Source of the DNA: Poa pratensis
Lineage: Eukaryota > Streptophyta > Magnoliopsida > Poales > Poaceae
Length of the DNA stretch: 64,000 nucleotides
NCBI GenBank assembly: GCA_947311845.1
Contig: CAMZMU010000117.1
Location: 76,675,232-76,739,231 of the forward strand
Reading direction: 5' to 3'
The notes beneath the pieces were generated by a model. The model saw nothing but the letters and a program-made list of their open reading frames with translations, was not told the DNA's origin and did no database searches. The translations under genes and the position numbers were made by a program. Below, in pieces: positions 22,257-33,751 of the stretch. How positions within the stretch are numbered: the stretch's first letter is position 1; each line of letters begins with the position of its first letter.

Positions 22257-22520
22257 CACTAGTAGAAATAGGACCTTTGGTCCAGAATCGTTTTGGGCTC
22301 TAGTGCCGGATGGCTCTTGAACCGGGACTAGAGGGGGGGACTAGTCCCGGTTCAACGGCAACGAGGCCGCGAAGCACTTGTCCCGGGTCGTAGGGAACCT
22401 CTAGTCCCGGTTCGTGTTACGAACCGGGACTAAAGGTCCGTGACAGGCAGCCGCAGGGGGGCCCGCGCGATGGACTTCTAGTCCCGACTCGTGAGACGAG
22501 CCGGGACGAAAGGTTTCCCT
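22257..22520 (+). repeat. CACTA left terminus and subterminal repeats
   Basis: The CACTA terminus is followed by at least three pairs of inverted AGTCCCGGTTC-like motifs (about 22315-22515), able to pair as hairpins. In En/Spm-type elements such subterminal motifs bind the TNPA protein. Confidence 0.85.
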
Positions 22521-22842
22521 GTATATCATCTCTTCCACCTGAGCCAGCTCTCCATTTTTTAGCTCGAGCCACATCTCCATTTTTCTCCTATTTCACTCTC
22601 CAAAGCTCAATTTGATCCCCATTTTTCTCCACTATTTGTCAATATTGGTGGCACCCATCTATCCAAGGGTTAGAAACATCATCCTTTCTTTCGGCGTTGC
22701 TAATTTAGCTCATTTCATTGCTAGTTTAGCTCATTTCATTTTTCTAGTGCTAGCTAGGTGTTTGATAAATGCCTAAGTAGGGGATTTTATTTGTTTTATG
22801 TGCAATTTAAGCTCAAACTAAATTATGATTTGTGGGTTTTAG

Positions 22843-23575
22843 TGTCGTCCCGTCCCCGTCCTCACCGCCGTCGATTGCCTGCGCCGTCCTGTCACCGGCA
22901 CCACCTCGGTGAGCCTCTTGTTTTTATCTTTTATTTTGAAAAATCTTAGTTGTATGATTTAGATGCATAATTATTACTTGTATAATTTTCTTAGTTGTAC
23001 AATTGTTTGTTATATATCGTGCCATGGTTTTGACATCTGTCCACACTGGCTCTCGTCTGCTCTATTATTCGGATGTGGTATGATTGTTTGTTATAACTAT
23101 TTGTTTCATTTCGTGTTTATGACAATTATGCCGACCAACTTGACATAGATATATTTTTATCTAGGAGGTAGTTGAACCGGAAATTCCAACCGACCCTATT
23201 GTCGTGTTTTTTGAAAAAGAAAACAATGATTTGAAAGCAAAATTGAAAAGAAGTGAAGATCTTCGTCTACAATGCCTAGAAGAGAAGATGAAATTGGAGT
23301 TCGATCTTGCCGACGTCGTCGATAAACACAAGATCAAGATGGATGCAATGCGCTTGAAAATTAAAAGGATTAGAAAATATGTCATTCATAAAGAGGCTTG
23401 GTATCATTATGCTGTTGGTTCAATAATTAACTTAGTTGCGATTTTGATCGCATTTGTTGTTGGATTTAAATTTTTAGATAGTTGTATGTTAGTTTTAAAT
23501 AATGTATGTTTTATGAGAACTATGTATTACATTTGGTCACTACTCTACTTTGGTTTTAGCGGTGATTGTGTTTAA
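22843..23575 (+). CDS. CACTA accessory ORF: coiled coil plus C-terminal membrane segment
   Basis: A two-exon reading is likely: 22843-22908 (ends CACCTCG|GTGAGC) and 23165-23575 (starts after TATCTAG). The second exon encodes an acidic start EPEIPTDPIVVF, a charged heptad-like coiled coil (ENNDLKAKLKRSEDLR, then LADVVDKHKIKMDAMRLKIK), the motif EAWYHYAVGSI, and a hydrophobic segment INLVAILIAFVVGFKFL that would cross a membrane. I recall similar ORFs next to TNP2 in grass CACTA elements, but no established function. No stop interrupts exon 2. A candidate upstream start at 22770 (ATGCCTAAGTAG) is closed at once, so the true start is uncertain. Confidence 0.55.
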
Positions 23576-23593
23576 TATACTTATATAATGTAG

Positions 23594-26500
23594 ATGAGTC
23601 ATCCATGAATGTACGCTGACCGACGCTCTAACGAGTACATTCAAGGCGTGCGTTCTTTGCTTGATGTGGCTGAGGCAAACACGCGGAATGGTTTTATGTG
23701 TTGTCCATGCCATGTCTGTCGGAATGAGAAGGATTACTCTTCCTCAAGAACCCTTCACATCCACCTGATTCAGTTCGGTTTCATGTCCGGCTATAATTGT
23801 TGGACCAAGCACGGAGAAAGAGGGGTTATAATGGAAGACAATGAAGAAGAAGAGGATAATGACAACTATCCTATGTTCAGTGAACACGGTGGTACTACAA
23901 TGGGGGAAGACAAAACTGAAGAAGAGCCCATTATTGATGAGCCCGATGATGATCTTCGTCGGGCCATTCGTGATGCACAGATAAACTGCGGAAATAAAAA
24001 TGAGAGGTTAAAGTTGGAGCGCATGTTAGCTGATCACACAAAATTGTTGTACCCAAATTGCGAAGATGGCCAGAAAAAGCTGGGTACCACACTGGAATTG
24101 CTACAATGGAAGGCAGAGAATCGTACTTCTGACAAAGGATTTGAAAAGTTGCTGAATATATTGAAGAAGATGCTTCCAAAGGATAACGAATTGCCCTCTA
24201 GTACGTACGAAGCAAAGAAGGTGGTCTGCCCTCTAGGATTAGATGTGCAAAAGATACATACATGCATCAATGACTGCATCCTCTACCGTGGTGAGCAATA
24301 CGAGAATTTGAATGCATGCCCGGTATGCAGTGCATTGCGGTATAAGATCAGGCGAGATGACCCTGGTGATGTTGAGGACGAGCCGCGCCCTAGGAAGAGG
24401 GTTCCTGCCAAGGTGATGTGGTATGCTCCTATAATACCACGGTTGAAACGTTTGTTCCAAAACAAAGAGCATGCCAAGTTGTTGCGATGGCACAAAGAAG
24501 ACCGTAAGAAAGGCGTGATGCTAAGACACCCCGCTGATGGGTCGCAGTGGAGAAAAATCGACAGAGAGTTCCCGACATTTTCAGATGATGCAAGGAACTT
24601 AAGATTTGGTCTAAGTACAGATGGCTTTAATCCTTTCAGGGAGCAGAGCTCCAGTCATAGCACCTAGCCTGTGACTCTGTGTATCTATAACTTTCCTCCT
24701 TGGTTGTGCATGAAGCGGAAGTTCATTATGATGCCAGTGCTCATCCAAGGCCCGAAGCAACCCGGCAACGACATTGATGTGTACCTGAGGCCATTGGTTG
24801 AAGAACTTTTACAGTTGTGGCGTGAAGAAGGTGTACGTGTGTGGGATGAGCACGAACAAAAGGAATTTGACCTACGAGCGTTGATGTTTGTAACCATCAA
24901 TGATTGGCCTGCTCTTAGTAACATTTCAGGACAGTCAAACAAGGGATACAATGCATGCACGCACTGTTTAGGTTAGACTGAAAGTATACATTTAGTAACA
25001 AGAATGTGTACCCGGGGCATCGTCGATTTCTTCCAAAACAGCATCCCGTAAGAAAGAAAGGCAAGCATTTCAAAGGTGAGGCAGATCACCGGACGAAGCC
25101 TACCTGTCCTACTGGTGATGATATATATGACATGGTCAAGGATTTAAAAGTAATCTTTGGAAAGGGTTCTGGCGGACTATCTGTTCCGAATGACGCTGAC
25201 AATCACGTACCCATGTGGAAGAAGAAATCTATATTTTGGGAGCTACCCTATTGGAAAATCCTAGAGGTTCGCTCTGCAATCGACGTGATGCACGTGATGA
25301 AAAATCTTTGTGTGAACCTGCTAAGCTTCTTGGGCGTGTATGGGAAAACGAAAGATACACCGGAATCACGGCAGGACCAACAACGTATGCACGAACGAGA
25401 CGGCCTGCATCCAGAGAAGTATCAAGGTCTTGCCAGCTACGCTCTTACCAAAGAAGAGAAAGAGATCTTTTTTGAAGTTTTGAGCAGTATCGAGGTCCCG
25501 TCTGGCTTCTCGTCGAATATAAAGGGAATAATAAATATGGCAGAGAAATAGTTCCAAAACCTAAAGTCTCATGACTGCCACGTGATTATGACACAATTAC
25601 TTCCGGTTGCATTGAGGGGTCTTCTACCGGAAAATGTTCGAGTACCCATTGTGAAGCTATGTGCATTCCTCAATGCAATTTCTCAGAAGGTAATCAATCC
25701 AGAAACTCTACAAAGTTTACAGAAGGATGTGGTCCAATGTCTTGTCAGCTTCGAGTTGGTGTTCCCACCAACCTTCTTCAATATTATGACGCACCTCATA
25801 GTTCACCTAGTCGAAGAGATTAGGATTCTCGGTCCTGTATTTCTACACAATATGTTCCCCTTTGAGAGGTTCATGGGAGTCTTAAAGAAATATGTTCATA
25901 ACCGTGCTAGGCCAGAAGGAAGCATTGTGAAGGGATATGGAACAGAGGAGGTCATTGAGTTTTGTGTTGACTTTATCCCTGACCTTAAGCCGATCGGTGT
26001 TCATCAATCGCGTCATGAGGGGAGACTGCGTGGATAAGGCACGCTAGGAAAGAAAGCAACAATATGTATGGACGGACATTCTTTCACTCAAGCACACTAC
26101 ACAGTTCTACATAATTCCAGCTTGGTGGCTCCATATATCGAGGAACACAAGAATATGTTACGCTCGAAATACCCGGAGAAACGTGAAGATTGGATTGATG
26201 GAGAACACGTGAAGAATTTTGGCGGTTGGTTGCAAACACGTCTCATTAATGACACCATAGTTGGAGAAGAGCTATATTGTAGGCCAAGCAACCATCTTCG
26301 ACTATATTGACTTTCCAAGGGTACGAGATAAATGGGAATACATTTTACACGGCCACCAAGATAAAAAGAGCACCAACCAAAACAGTGGTGTCCGCTTTGA
26401 TGCAACAAACAACAATGGGCAAAAGGACACATATTATGGTTACATAAAGCAGATATGGAAACTTGACTATGGACATTCTTTTAAGGTCCCTTTGTTCTGG

Positions 26501-26918
26501 TGCAAATGGTTCAACCTGAAAGGCGGGGTCCAGGTAGAACCGCAGTACGGAATGACTACAGTGGATCTCAAGAATCTTGGGTATGACACCGAACCATTCG
26601 TCCTAGCCAGTGAAGTGGCTCAGGTTTTCTATGTGAAGGACATGTCTACCAAAACGAAAAAAAAGAAAAGATAAGCAAGCGAATACATCAGACAATGAGC
26701 CAAAGCGTCACATAGTTCTTTCAGGGAAAAGAAACATCATGAGAGTGGAGGACAAGACAGACATGTCAGAAGATTACAATAAGTTCCATGAAATTCCGCC
26801 CTTCAGAGTGAAAACTGACCCAAGCATCGTGTTAAATGATGAAGATTGTCCATGGTTGCGGCGCAATCAGAAAAAGGGACACACACGAAGAAGAAGTTTA
26901 TACCACAACACTAGATAG
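23594..26918 (+). pseudogene. TNP2-like CACTA transposase, decayed
   Basis: The natural start is probably ATG at 23594 (MSHP), with TGA at 23606 where a Trp codon is expected, then MYADRRSNEYIQGVRSLLDV. Domain order: Transposase-associated N-terminal zinc-finger-like region (CCPCHVCRNEKDY, LIQFGFMSGY), the Transposase_21 catalytic region (LRFGLSTDGFNPF, VTINDWPALSNISGQSNKGY, ACTHC, HFKGEADHRTKP, IDVMHVMKNLCVN), DUF4218 (LVSFELVFPPTFFNIMTHL, MGVLKKYVHNRARPEGSI), and DUF4216 (FDATNNNGQKDTYYGYIKQI, FVLASEVAQVFYVKDM). In-frame stops lie at 24665, 24974, 25549 and 26035, with frame changes near 24980-25005, 26260-26280 and at the A-tract near 26660. It is non-functional, although the full domain set survives. 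Confidence 0.9.
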
Positions 26919-27239
26919 GGATGTTGGTGGTGATGTGTAATAATGTATTAAACCTTTTATGTAACTGTGTTGTGAAAACTCGGAAGAAAACTCTAAACAC
27001 TGATTTTTGGTTCTAAAAACTCCAACGACGCTCACAAGCGCTCGAAAAAGTTGGAACAAAACACACGGTTTCCCCTGCATACAGCCCGACGGTGGCTCCT
27101 GAGTGCCCGCATTTCAAATGCACCGTTGGACGTATGCAGGGATTCCGAATGCTTTGTATACCTAATGAACTACAATGAGTACACACTGAGTGCCGAACAT
27201 GTCCGAGAGGTGGGCTATATATAGAGTCGTGTGGCTCAC

Positions 27240-27525
27240 AAAGTGGTCATGATAGTGCTGATCCAACGGCTCACAAGTGCTCGAAAGAAACACACCGCTG
27301 ATCCAACGGCTCACAAGCTCTCGAAAGAAACACACGATCCGTGTGCTTCTTCCTGATTGGGCATACTACAGCTCACAAGCCCTCAAAAGAAACACACACC
27401 GCTGATCCAACGGCTCACAAGCGCTAGAAAGAAACACACCGCTCATCCAACGGCTCACAAGCGCTCGAAGGAAACACACGATCCGTGTGCTTCTTCCTGA
27501 TTGGGCATACTACATGCACTGGTAT
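27240..27525 (+). repeat. Interspersed/tandem repeats (~44 bp unit in a larger ~130-170 bp unit)
   Basis: GATCCAACGGCTCACAAG, then GCTCGAAAGAAACACAC, recurs five times with variation. Two copies are followed by the longer shared block GATCCGTGTGCTTCTTCCTG and ATTGGGCATACTACA, giving a nested repeat order. Confidence 0.8.
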
Positions 27526-27963
27526 GACAATCTCCGGCGAAACCCTAGACCTGCTAGAGAAAATCCAGACTTATACTATACGTCTACACCCGGTACCGGT
27601 ATCAAAAGGGGTAGAAAAGTGAAACTTTTTGCTTGGTTGGATTAGGTATTCAAATTCAAACACTTTTCATATTGAAAGTATTGTCAGCTTCAAAAATATG
27701 CAAACAATATTTAGTTAATGCATTTTTAATTGAAAATGTCAAAATGGTTAATAGTTTGAATAGTAAGAATAATTATATTAGAAAACAGTACATGGTTTTG
27801 GATTAGTTATTCAAATTCAAACACTTTTCATGTTGAACTTTTTGTCAGATTCAAAAGTATGTAGAAGTTATTCAAATTCATACTCAAACACTTTTCAAAT
27901 TCACGTTCAAACACTTTTAACTGAACATTTGGGCCTTCTCGCGCAATTTTTTTTTCAAAAAAA

Positions 27964-28075
27964 CACCTCTAGTCCCGGTTCGTATCTCCAACCGGGACTA
28001 GAGGTGCCTTTTGCGCGCGGTTGGTGAAAACACCTCTAGTCCCCGTTCGTCCCACGTACCGGGACTAGAGGTCCC
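27964..28075. repeat. Internal subterminal-type inverted motifs
   Basis: Two inverted pairs: CCTCTAGTCCCGGTTCG...CCGGGACTAGAGG (27967-28003) and CCTCTAGTCCCCGTTCG...CCGGGACTAGAGG (28032-28071). These are the same motif as at the element ends, placed directly upstream of the TATA box at 28080. Confidence 0.85.
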
Positions 28076-28079
28076 TAGG

Positions 28080-28087
28080 TATAAATA
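28080..28087 (+). promoter_or_regulatory. TATA box of CACTA second gene
   Basis: TATAAATA at 28080-28087, immediately downstream of two inverted CACTA motif pairs and upstream of a GC-rich leader (28130-28420). It is the likely promoter of the TNPA/Ulp1 transcription unit. Confidence 0.6.
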
Positions 28088-28444
28088 CCCAGTGCCTCCT
28101 CCCCTGTTCGAGCCACGAACCGGGAACAGAGGAGGACAGCCGCCGCCGCGCGAAATCACGCCGACAGGCTGCCCGAGCCCGCGCCCTCCTCCGCCGCCCG
28201 CGCCGGCCGCTCCTCCGCCGCTCGACGCCCTCCTCCGATGCGTCGCTCCCTCCTCCGCGCCCTCCTCCGCCGCTCCCTCCTCCGGGCCCTCCTCCGTCAC
28301 TCGACGCCGACCGGCTCCCGAGGCACGCCGAGGAGCACCTCCACATCGCCGTGGAGCTCCCCTCCCTCCCCTCCCCGAGGTGCTGCCCTCCTCTCCCTCC
28401 CCTACCTACCCTAGCTAGGCTGCACCTAAGGTGTTTGATAAAAT

Positions 28445-28800
28445 GCCCAGTAGAAATTTTGCTAAGTTTAGAAATTTTGCTAAGTTCTAGTTGGTAAGTT
28501 AAATTAGTGCTGATCAACCATCATAGTGCTGCTAGTTGGTGCTAGAAAAAATTTGGAGACAAAAAAATTTCAGAAATTTTGCTAAGTTTTGAAATTTTGC
28601 TAAGTTTAGAAATTTTGCTAAGTTCTAGTTGGTAAGTTAAATTAGTGCTGATCAACCATCATAGTGCTGCTAGTTGGTGCTAGAAAAAATTTGGAGACAA
28701 AAAAGTTTCAGAAATTTTACTAAGTTTAGAAATTTTGCTAAATTTTGCTAAGTTTAGAAATTTTGCTAAGTGTAAACATTTTGCTTAGGTGTTAGTGTAA
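28445..28800 (+). repeat. Degenerate repeats in leader intron (GAAATTTTGCTAAGTT)
   Basis: GAAATTTTGCTAAGTT recurs many times. A longer block from AAGTTCTAGTTGGTAAGTTA to GGTGCTAGAAAAAATTTGGA (about 110 bp) is present twice (about 28481-28560 and 28620-28700). It is AT-rich and non-coding, probably intronic. Confidence 0.8.
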
Positions 28801-28848
28801 ACATTTTGGTTACAAAATTGTGTTTTTAGTTTTTTGTTCTCGGCGACG

Positions 28849-29232
28849 ATGTCCCTGTTGGACCAGAGGGGCGATGTCCGGGACTGGGCTCCGCCGGGCT
28901 GGCACTGGGAGGTGCTACCTTCCGGGACGTATAGCTTGGTGAGGAATCCGGGTGACGTCGTCGACCCGGATCTTCTTTCATGGAAGTCGCGTGGGCCACG
29001 CTCGGTGCAGAGGGAGCCGGCCCCCGAGGAGGTGGTACGTCGCCGTATCAGGGTGGAGGACGAGCACGTCCGTCACTACATGTATTTGTTGGATAGGCAG
29101 TATAATAGTAGCTGGTCGTTTCTTCAGAGGGTTCCTCCTCACGTGAGCTATGACCCTGTGAGGGTTCCTAGTCTTTGGATGCGCAGCGCCCGCGGCTCAG
29201 CACCCCGTGGCTCAGGACCCAGTCGAAGTTAG
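28849..29232 (+). CDS. Small CACTA ORF, function unknown
   Basis: ATG at 28849 (MSLLDQRGDVRDWAPPGWHW), after an acceptor-like TTTTTAG, gives 127 residues to TAG at 29230. It is Trp/Arg-rich (ARG at the C-terminus, VEDEHVRHYMYLLDRQYNSS in the middle). It lies in GC-rich sequence upstream of the TNPA-like exons and may be an early exon or a separate product. I do not recognise a domain. Its intact frame next to heavily broken transposase frames is noteworthy, but may be chance for so short an ORF. Confidence 0.45.
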   Translation: MSLLDQRGDVRDWAPPGWHWEVLPSGTYSLVRNPGDVVDPDLLSWKSRGPRSVQREPAPEEVVRRRIRVEDEHVRHYMYLLDRQYNSSWSFLQRVPPHVSYDPVRVPSLWMRSARGSAPRGSGPSRS

Positions 29233-29430
29233 TTTGAGAGGTTCATGTTTGGGAGAGGAGATGTATTAGTGATATTATTCGTAATGTATTAGGGTTAAAT
29301 AAAAATGGACATGTATTACTTTTGCATATTTGATCAATGCTGCTTTTGTAAAGTGAGGAACATGATGATGACATTGAATTATTCTGCTAATGCTAACATT
29401 GTTTTATCTTTCTTTTGTATTAGTTAAGCA

Positions 29431-32113
29431 ATGGATAACTTCAACATCAGAGACTGTGAAGAAGACGTTTTCGCCATTATACGGCAACCCGTGGGTGGAG
29501 CAGAAGTCGGTGGAGTCGAAGACAGTGGAGCAGAAGATGGCTCACAGTTTTTGAACGAGTCCGGTCCGGGAATGGAGCTGGAACGAAGAGACGAAGCGCA
29601 AACGACATCGAGTGCGATGACGACTCGCAGATTGGTGGACATCCGCAATCTGGCGAGGTATATTAAGCCTCTGTTGATCAGATGCAATAATTGATTTGTG
29701 TATGTATGTATTAACAAATGTTTCTTATTTTTAGACCTCCGCATCGACCCAATCTGGAATAAGTAAACGAGGTCATGCCAAAGGGTTGGCCGAAGATGTG
29801 CATCTCCGAATTGACGTCGTCTCTCCACAGGGCAAACCTTTGCTTCCCAAGGCGAACGCAAATAAGTTTGTCCATTAATGCGGAGTTATTGTCAGGGACA
29901 ACGTCCCGATCAGCGTTCAGGAATGGCAGAAGCCAAAGGTAGAGGGAGTTAGTTATGTCAACGACAGAATGAAAGGCGTGCTTTGGAACAAGCTCATTGC
30001 ACATTACACCCTACCGGTCTTGGATTCAGAAAAATAGACAAAAGCCATGACGGACAAAGTCAAGCATTTTGCTCTTAAGAAGATGGCTGAACAATTCAAT
30101 AACTACAAGAACAGATTATACCGTGCGTATGTCAAAGATAAGAAAGCTCCAGATTTCACTGGCACACTAGAGAGCCAGCGGGCTCACTGGAACTCATTTC
30201 TGGAGTACAAGGATTCAGAACTAGCTAAGGAAAGGTCGAGAAAGAATAAGGATAATGCAGCGAAAAAGAAATATCACCATAAGATGGGGGCAGGTGGCTA
30301 CAGAAGTGCCGAGCCTAAGTGGGATCAAGTTGAGGCCGTCATGCACGAAAAAGGGATCACTCCAGCTACAGAGGAGTGGCCCCATAGGGTAAGAAATTGG
30401 GTACTTGGGCATGGGCGGAGTATGACATGGAAACAGGGGAGTTAATAGTTGATGAAAATAAAGAAATTCATGTACCCCAGAAAGCAATTGTTGAAACAAT
30501 CGCCAAGGTTCGAGAGGGAAAGTTTATTCCCGATAGAGAGAACGACGAGCTGACAGAGGCCCTCGGGAATAAAGAAAAAGGAGGACGAACACGAGGCTAT
30601 GGACCTGATGTGTCGTGGAATATTGGGTTTCCCGAGGACCGTGAATCTTATAGAAGCCGAGCGAGAGCAAAAAAGAGGAAGGAGCAGGAGGACTCAGACC
30701 GGTTTGGCAAGCTAGAAAGAAAGAACAAGGAGATAATTGAGATCGTAAAGCAGCTGCAACAGAATCAAATGCGCGAGCAAGGGCCAACTCATCAGCTGCA
30801 GCAAGATAGTCAAGGCGGCCCATCTCAGCGGAGAAGCAGCGTGGCTTCCAGGGGGGTCGGTGCTGATGAGTCACCAATGGATCGCTACCCCGTGGATTAA
30901 ATCAGTGAGAAGACAAGTTGTGAGCTACATGTGGCAGTGAGGAACTTATCCTTGAAGGCGGCGAACGCTATGCTTTACCTTGTGAATCTACATCACTAGT
31001 CCCGATTCCAGATGGTTATGCTCGTGTCGGCGTGGATCAAATTTGTCCAGGATATGAATCAATGGATCTTGACATCCCTGGAGGTGATGATGTGAGGACA
31101 CTAGGAGACGCCGAGGGTGGTATCATTCTATGGCGCAAGAAATACATCGTGTTTCCAGGCTGGGCGCCAAGGCCACCATCGTCTCCTCCGAGTCACGATT
31201 CACCACCTCCAAGTCCACATGATGACGACAGAGACGACGACCAGCACAACACGAGTCCATCTCGATCTCTGCCGCCGCATCAGCCGACTCCTCAGCCGTC
31301 TCCGTCGCCGCGTCAGCTGACTCCTTAGTCGTCTCCGCCGCCTTCGCCCACTAAGCAGGGTCAGGGCCAAAAGAGGAAGCAGCAGTACAGGGTTTCGTCG
31401 ATGGGTTTCCGACACGGACCCCGACAGGAGCCCCTCCCAAAAGTACCGAAGGTTCCTCCCCCGAGAGCTTATGACTGGACTGTAGAGGAAAACGCCGCGA
31501 TCTGCGAAGGCGAGTTGAGAAGTCATTTTGCACCAAAAAGGCCGAGCCAAAGCAAATATTTACGCCAGAGCAAAAACAGTGGGCTAAGGACTTTCTTGAG
31601 CATCCATCGCAAATTGAGATAAATAGCCCAGATGACTATTTACGCTGTATGAGGAGAGTTCGCTCCACACGACGAGTAGTAGTGCCAGCGGGAAAAGAGA
31701 TGTTGCCCAGCTCGGAGAACAGGCAAAACAGTCGATCTCCCCGCTCAAGGTGCAAGCTGATCAGGGCTCTGCGGCGGTCGACATTGCTGCTATATCCTAC
31801 GCGGCAAAATTGCTGCAGAAGCTGGTATTACACTTTCTCAACTCGAAAAAGAAGATGTCCCCATTTCGGATCAGATCGTATGGAAATGAGAATACGGAAA
31901 GTCTCTGCTGCCATCTGATCAGATCGAGCTTCTACCAACACAAATGTGAAAACTGCATAAGTGGTACTTGGAAGTCACAAAGGTAGATCGAGAAGTGATC
32001 CTTGTGAAAGTTACAGAAGAACATTACATAGGTGAAGACCAGATACAAATTTATCTTGAAGAACTCTATCAGTTATACAAGTTTGACGCCCTCGACTTGA
32101 GTATCGTCAGTAC
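29431..32113 (+). pseudogene. TNPA-like / Transposase_24 protein, 5' part of TNPA-Ulp1 gene
   Basis: Start MDNFNIRDCEEDVFAIIRQP at 29431; first exon ends RNLAR|GTATATT at 29657; next exon opens after TTATTTTTAG at 29734 (TSASTQSGISKRGHAKGLAE). It contains the Transposase_24 (Ptta/En/Spm) region: FALKKMAEQFNNYKNRLYRA, AAKKKYHHKMGAGGYRSAEP and GKFIPDRENDELTEALGN, with coiled coil KLERKNKEIIEIVKQLQQNQ. After that come DLDIPGGDDVRTLGDAEGG, a Pro-rich linker and the run-up to the protease (EELYQLYKFDALDLSIVS). In-frame stops include those at about 29877 (VH*CG), about 30037 (SEK*TK), 30898 and 31326, plus frame changes near 30395, 31550 and 31660-31960. The Gypsy insertion at 32114 cuts it from its 3' exons. 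Confidence 0.8.
32109..32113. repeat. 5-bp TSD (AGTAC), left, of Gypsy element
   Basis: AGTAC here and at 39385-39389 flank the element exactly. Five base pairs is the usual LTR-retrotransposon duplication. Confidence 0.88.
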
Positions 32114-33734
32114 TGGTGGCTCTAGGTTAATAGTGCCAGAAACAATGCTTGTACGTCACACGTCAGTTGGGAACCCCAAGAGGAAGGTATGATGAGTGCA
32201 GCAGTAAGTTTTCCCTCAGTATGAAACCAAGGTTTAATCGACCAGTAGGAAAACGAGGTTTGCTTCGAAGGTGTTGGTGAAGGAGTGTAGTGCGGCGCAA
32301 CACCAGGGATTCCGGTGCCAACGTGGAACCTGCACAACACAATCAAATTACTTTGCCCCAACTTAACAGTGAGGTTGTCAATCTCACCGGCTTGCTGAAA
32401 ACAAAGGGTTAAACGTATCGAATGGAAATGATGTTTGTTTGCATAAAACAGTAGAGAACAATGATTGCAGTAGATTGTATTTCAGATGTAAAAGAATGGA
32501 CCGGGGTCCACAGTTCACTAGTGGTGTCTCTCCAATAAGATAACTAACATGCTGGGTAAACAAATTACAGCTGGGCAATTGACAATTGATAAGTGCATAT
32601 AACATGCATGTGTGAGCTGTGGTGTCTACTATGAGATTCATTTGGGCATTACGACAAAGTACATAGACCGCTATCCAGCATGCATCTATGCCTAAATAGT
32701 CCACTTTCCGGTTAACATCCGTACCCCTTCCAGTATTAAGTTGCAAGCAACAGACAATTGCATTAAGTAATGTGCGTAATGTAAACAATACATTCATCCT
32801 TGAATAAAGCATTGCTGTTTTACCCCTAGTGGCAACAACACATCTACAACCTTAGAACTTGCTGTCACTATCCCAGGTTAAATAGAGGTTGAACCCAACT
32901 ATCATGCATAAATACCCCCTCTTGGAGTTACAAGTATTCACTTGGCCAAGGCTTCAACAAGTAACGGAGAGCATGCAAGATCACAAATGACATAGACATG
33001 ATAATATAATATTCAGCTCCACATAGGTATCAATATAAGTCAGATCCCAGCAAACACAACATGTAGCATTACAATAAGATGATCTTGATCATGATAGGCA
33101 GCTCACAAGATCTAAACATGATGGCACAAGTGGAGAAGACAACCATCTAGCTACTGCTATGGACCCATAGTCCAAGGATGAACTACTCACGCATCACTCC
33201 GGAGGCGGGCATGGCGATGTAGAGCCCTCCGGTGATGATTCCCCTCTCCGGCAGGGTGCCGGGAAGAGCTTCAGAACCCCCCGAGTTAGGGTTGACGACG
33301 GCGGCGGCAGCGAATATGTTCTGGATGAAAGGCTCGGTGTTTTAGGGTTTTCGCGTCTCGGGGAATAAATAGGCGAAGGGGCGATGTCGGCGGACCCCCG
33401 AGGGGCCCAAACCACCAGGCGCGGCGGTGGGCCCAGCCGCGCCACCTGTGGTTTGGCCACCTCGTGGCTCTCTTCGTCTCTCCTTCGGACTCCGTGTACG
33501 TGCTGGAAAAATAGGGACTGGCCTTTTGTTTCGTGCAATTCCGAGAATATTTCCAGAAGTAACTTTCTGAAACCAAAAACAGCAGAAAACAGGGAACTGG
33601 CACTGTGGCATCTTGTTAATAGGTTAGTCCCAGAAAATGCATAAAAGTGATACGAAGTGTATATAAAACATGTAGCAAATGGTATAATATAAGCATGGAA
33701 CAGCAGAAATTATGGATACGTTGGAGACGTATCA
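32114..33734 (-). repeat. 3' LTR of Gypsy element (1621 bp)
   Basis: Pairs with 37756-39384. On the plus strand it begins TGGTGGCTCTAGG, lacking the first TGT seen in the other LTR, and ends GGAGACGTATCA. Differences from the other copy are mostly single-base indels. Confidence 0.93.
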
Positions 33735-33751
33735 AGCATCCCCAAGCTTAG
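33735..33751 (-). promoter_or_regulatory. Polypurine tract
   Basis: On the sense (minus) strand CTAAGCTTGGGGATGCT directly precedes the 3' LTR, the expected site for plus-strand priming. The core recurs at 35676 and 35731. Confidence 0.65.

Larger units (their letters stand above)
26919..28079. other. CACTA internal intergenic region
   Basis: Non-coding. It contains a repeat array (27240-27525), AT-rich sequence with repeated CAAATTCAAACACTTTTCA (27650-27920), and subterminal-like motifs next to a promoter (27964-28075). Confidence 0.6.
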
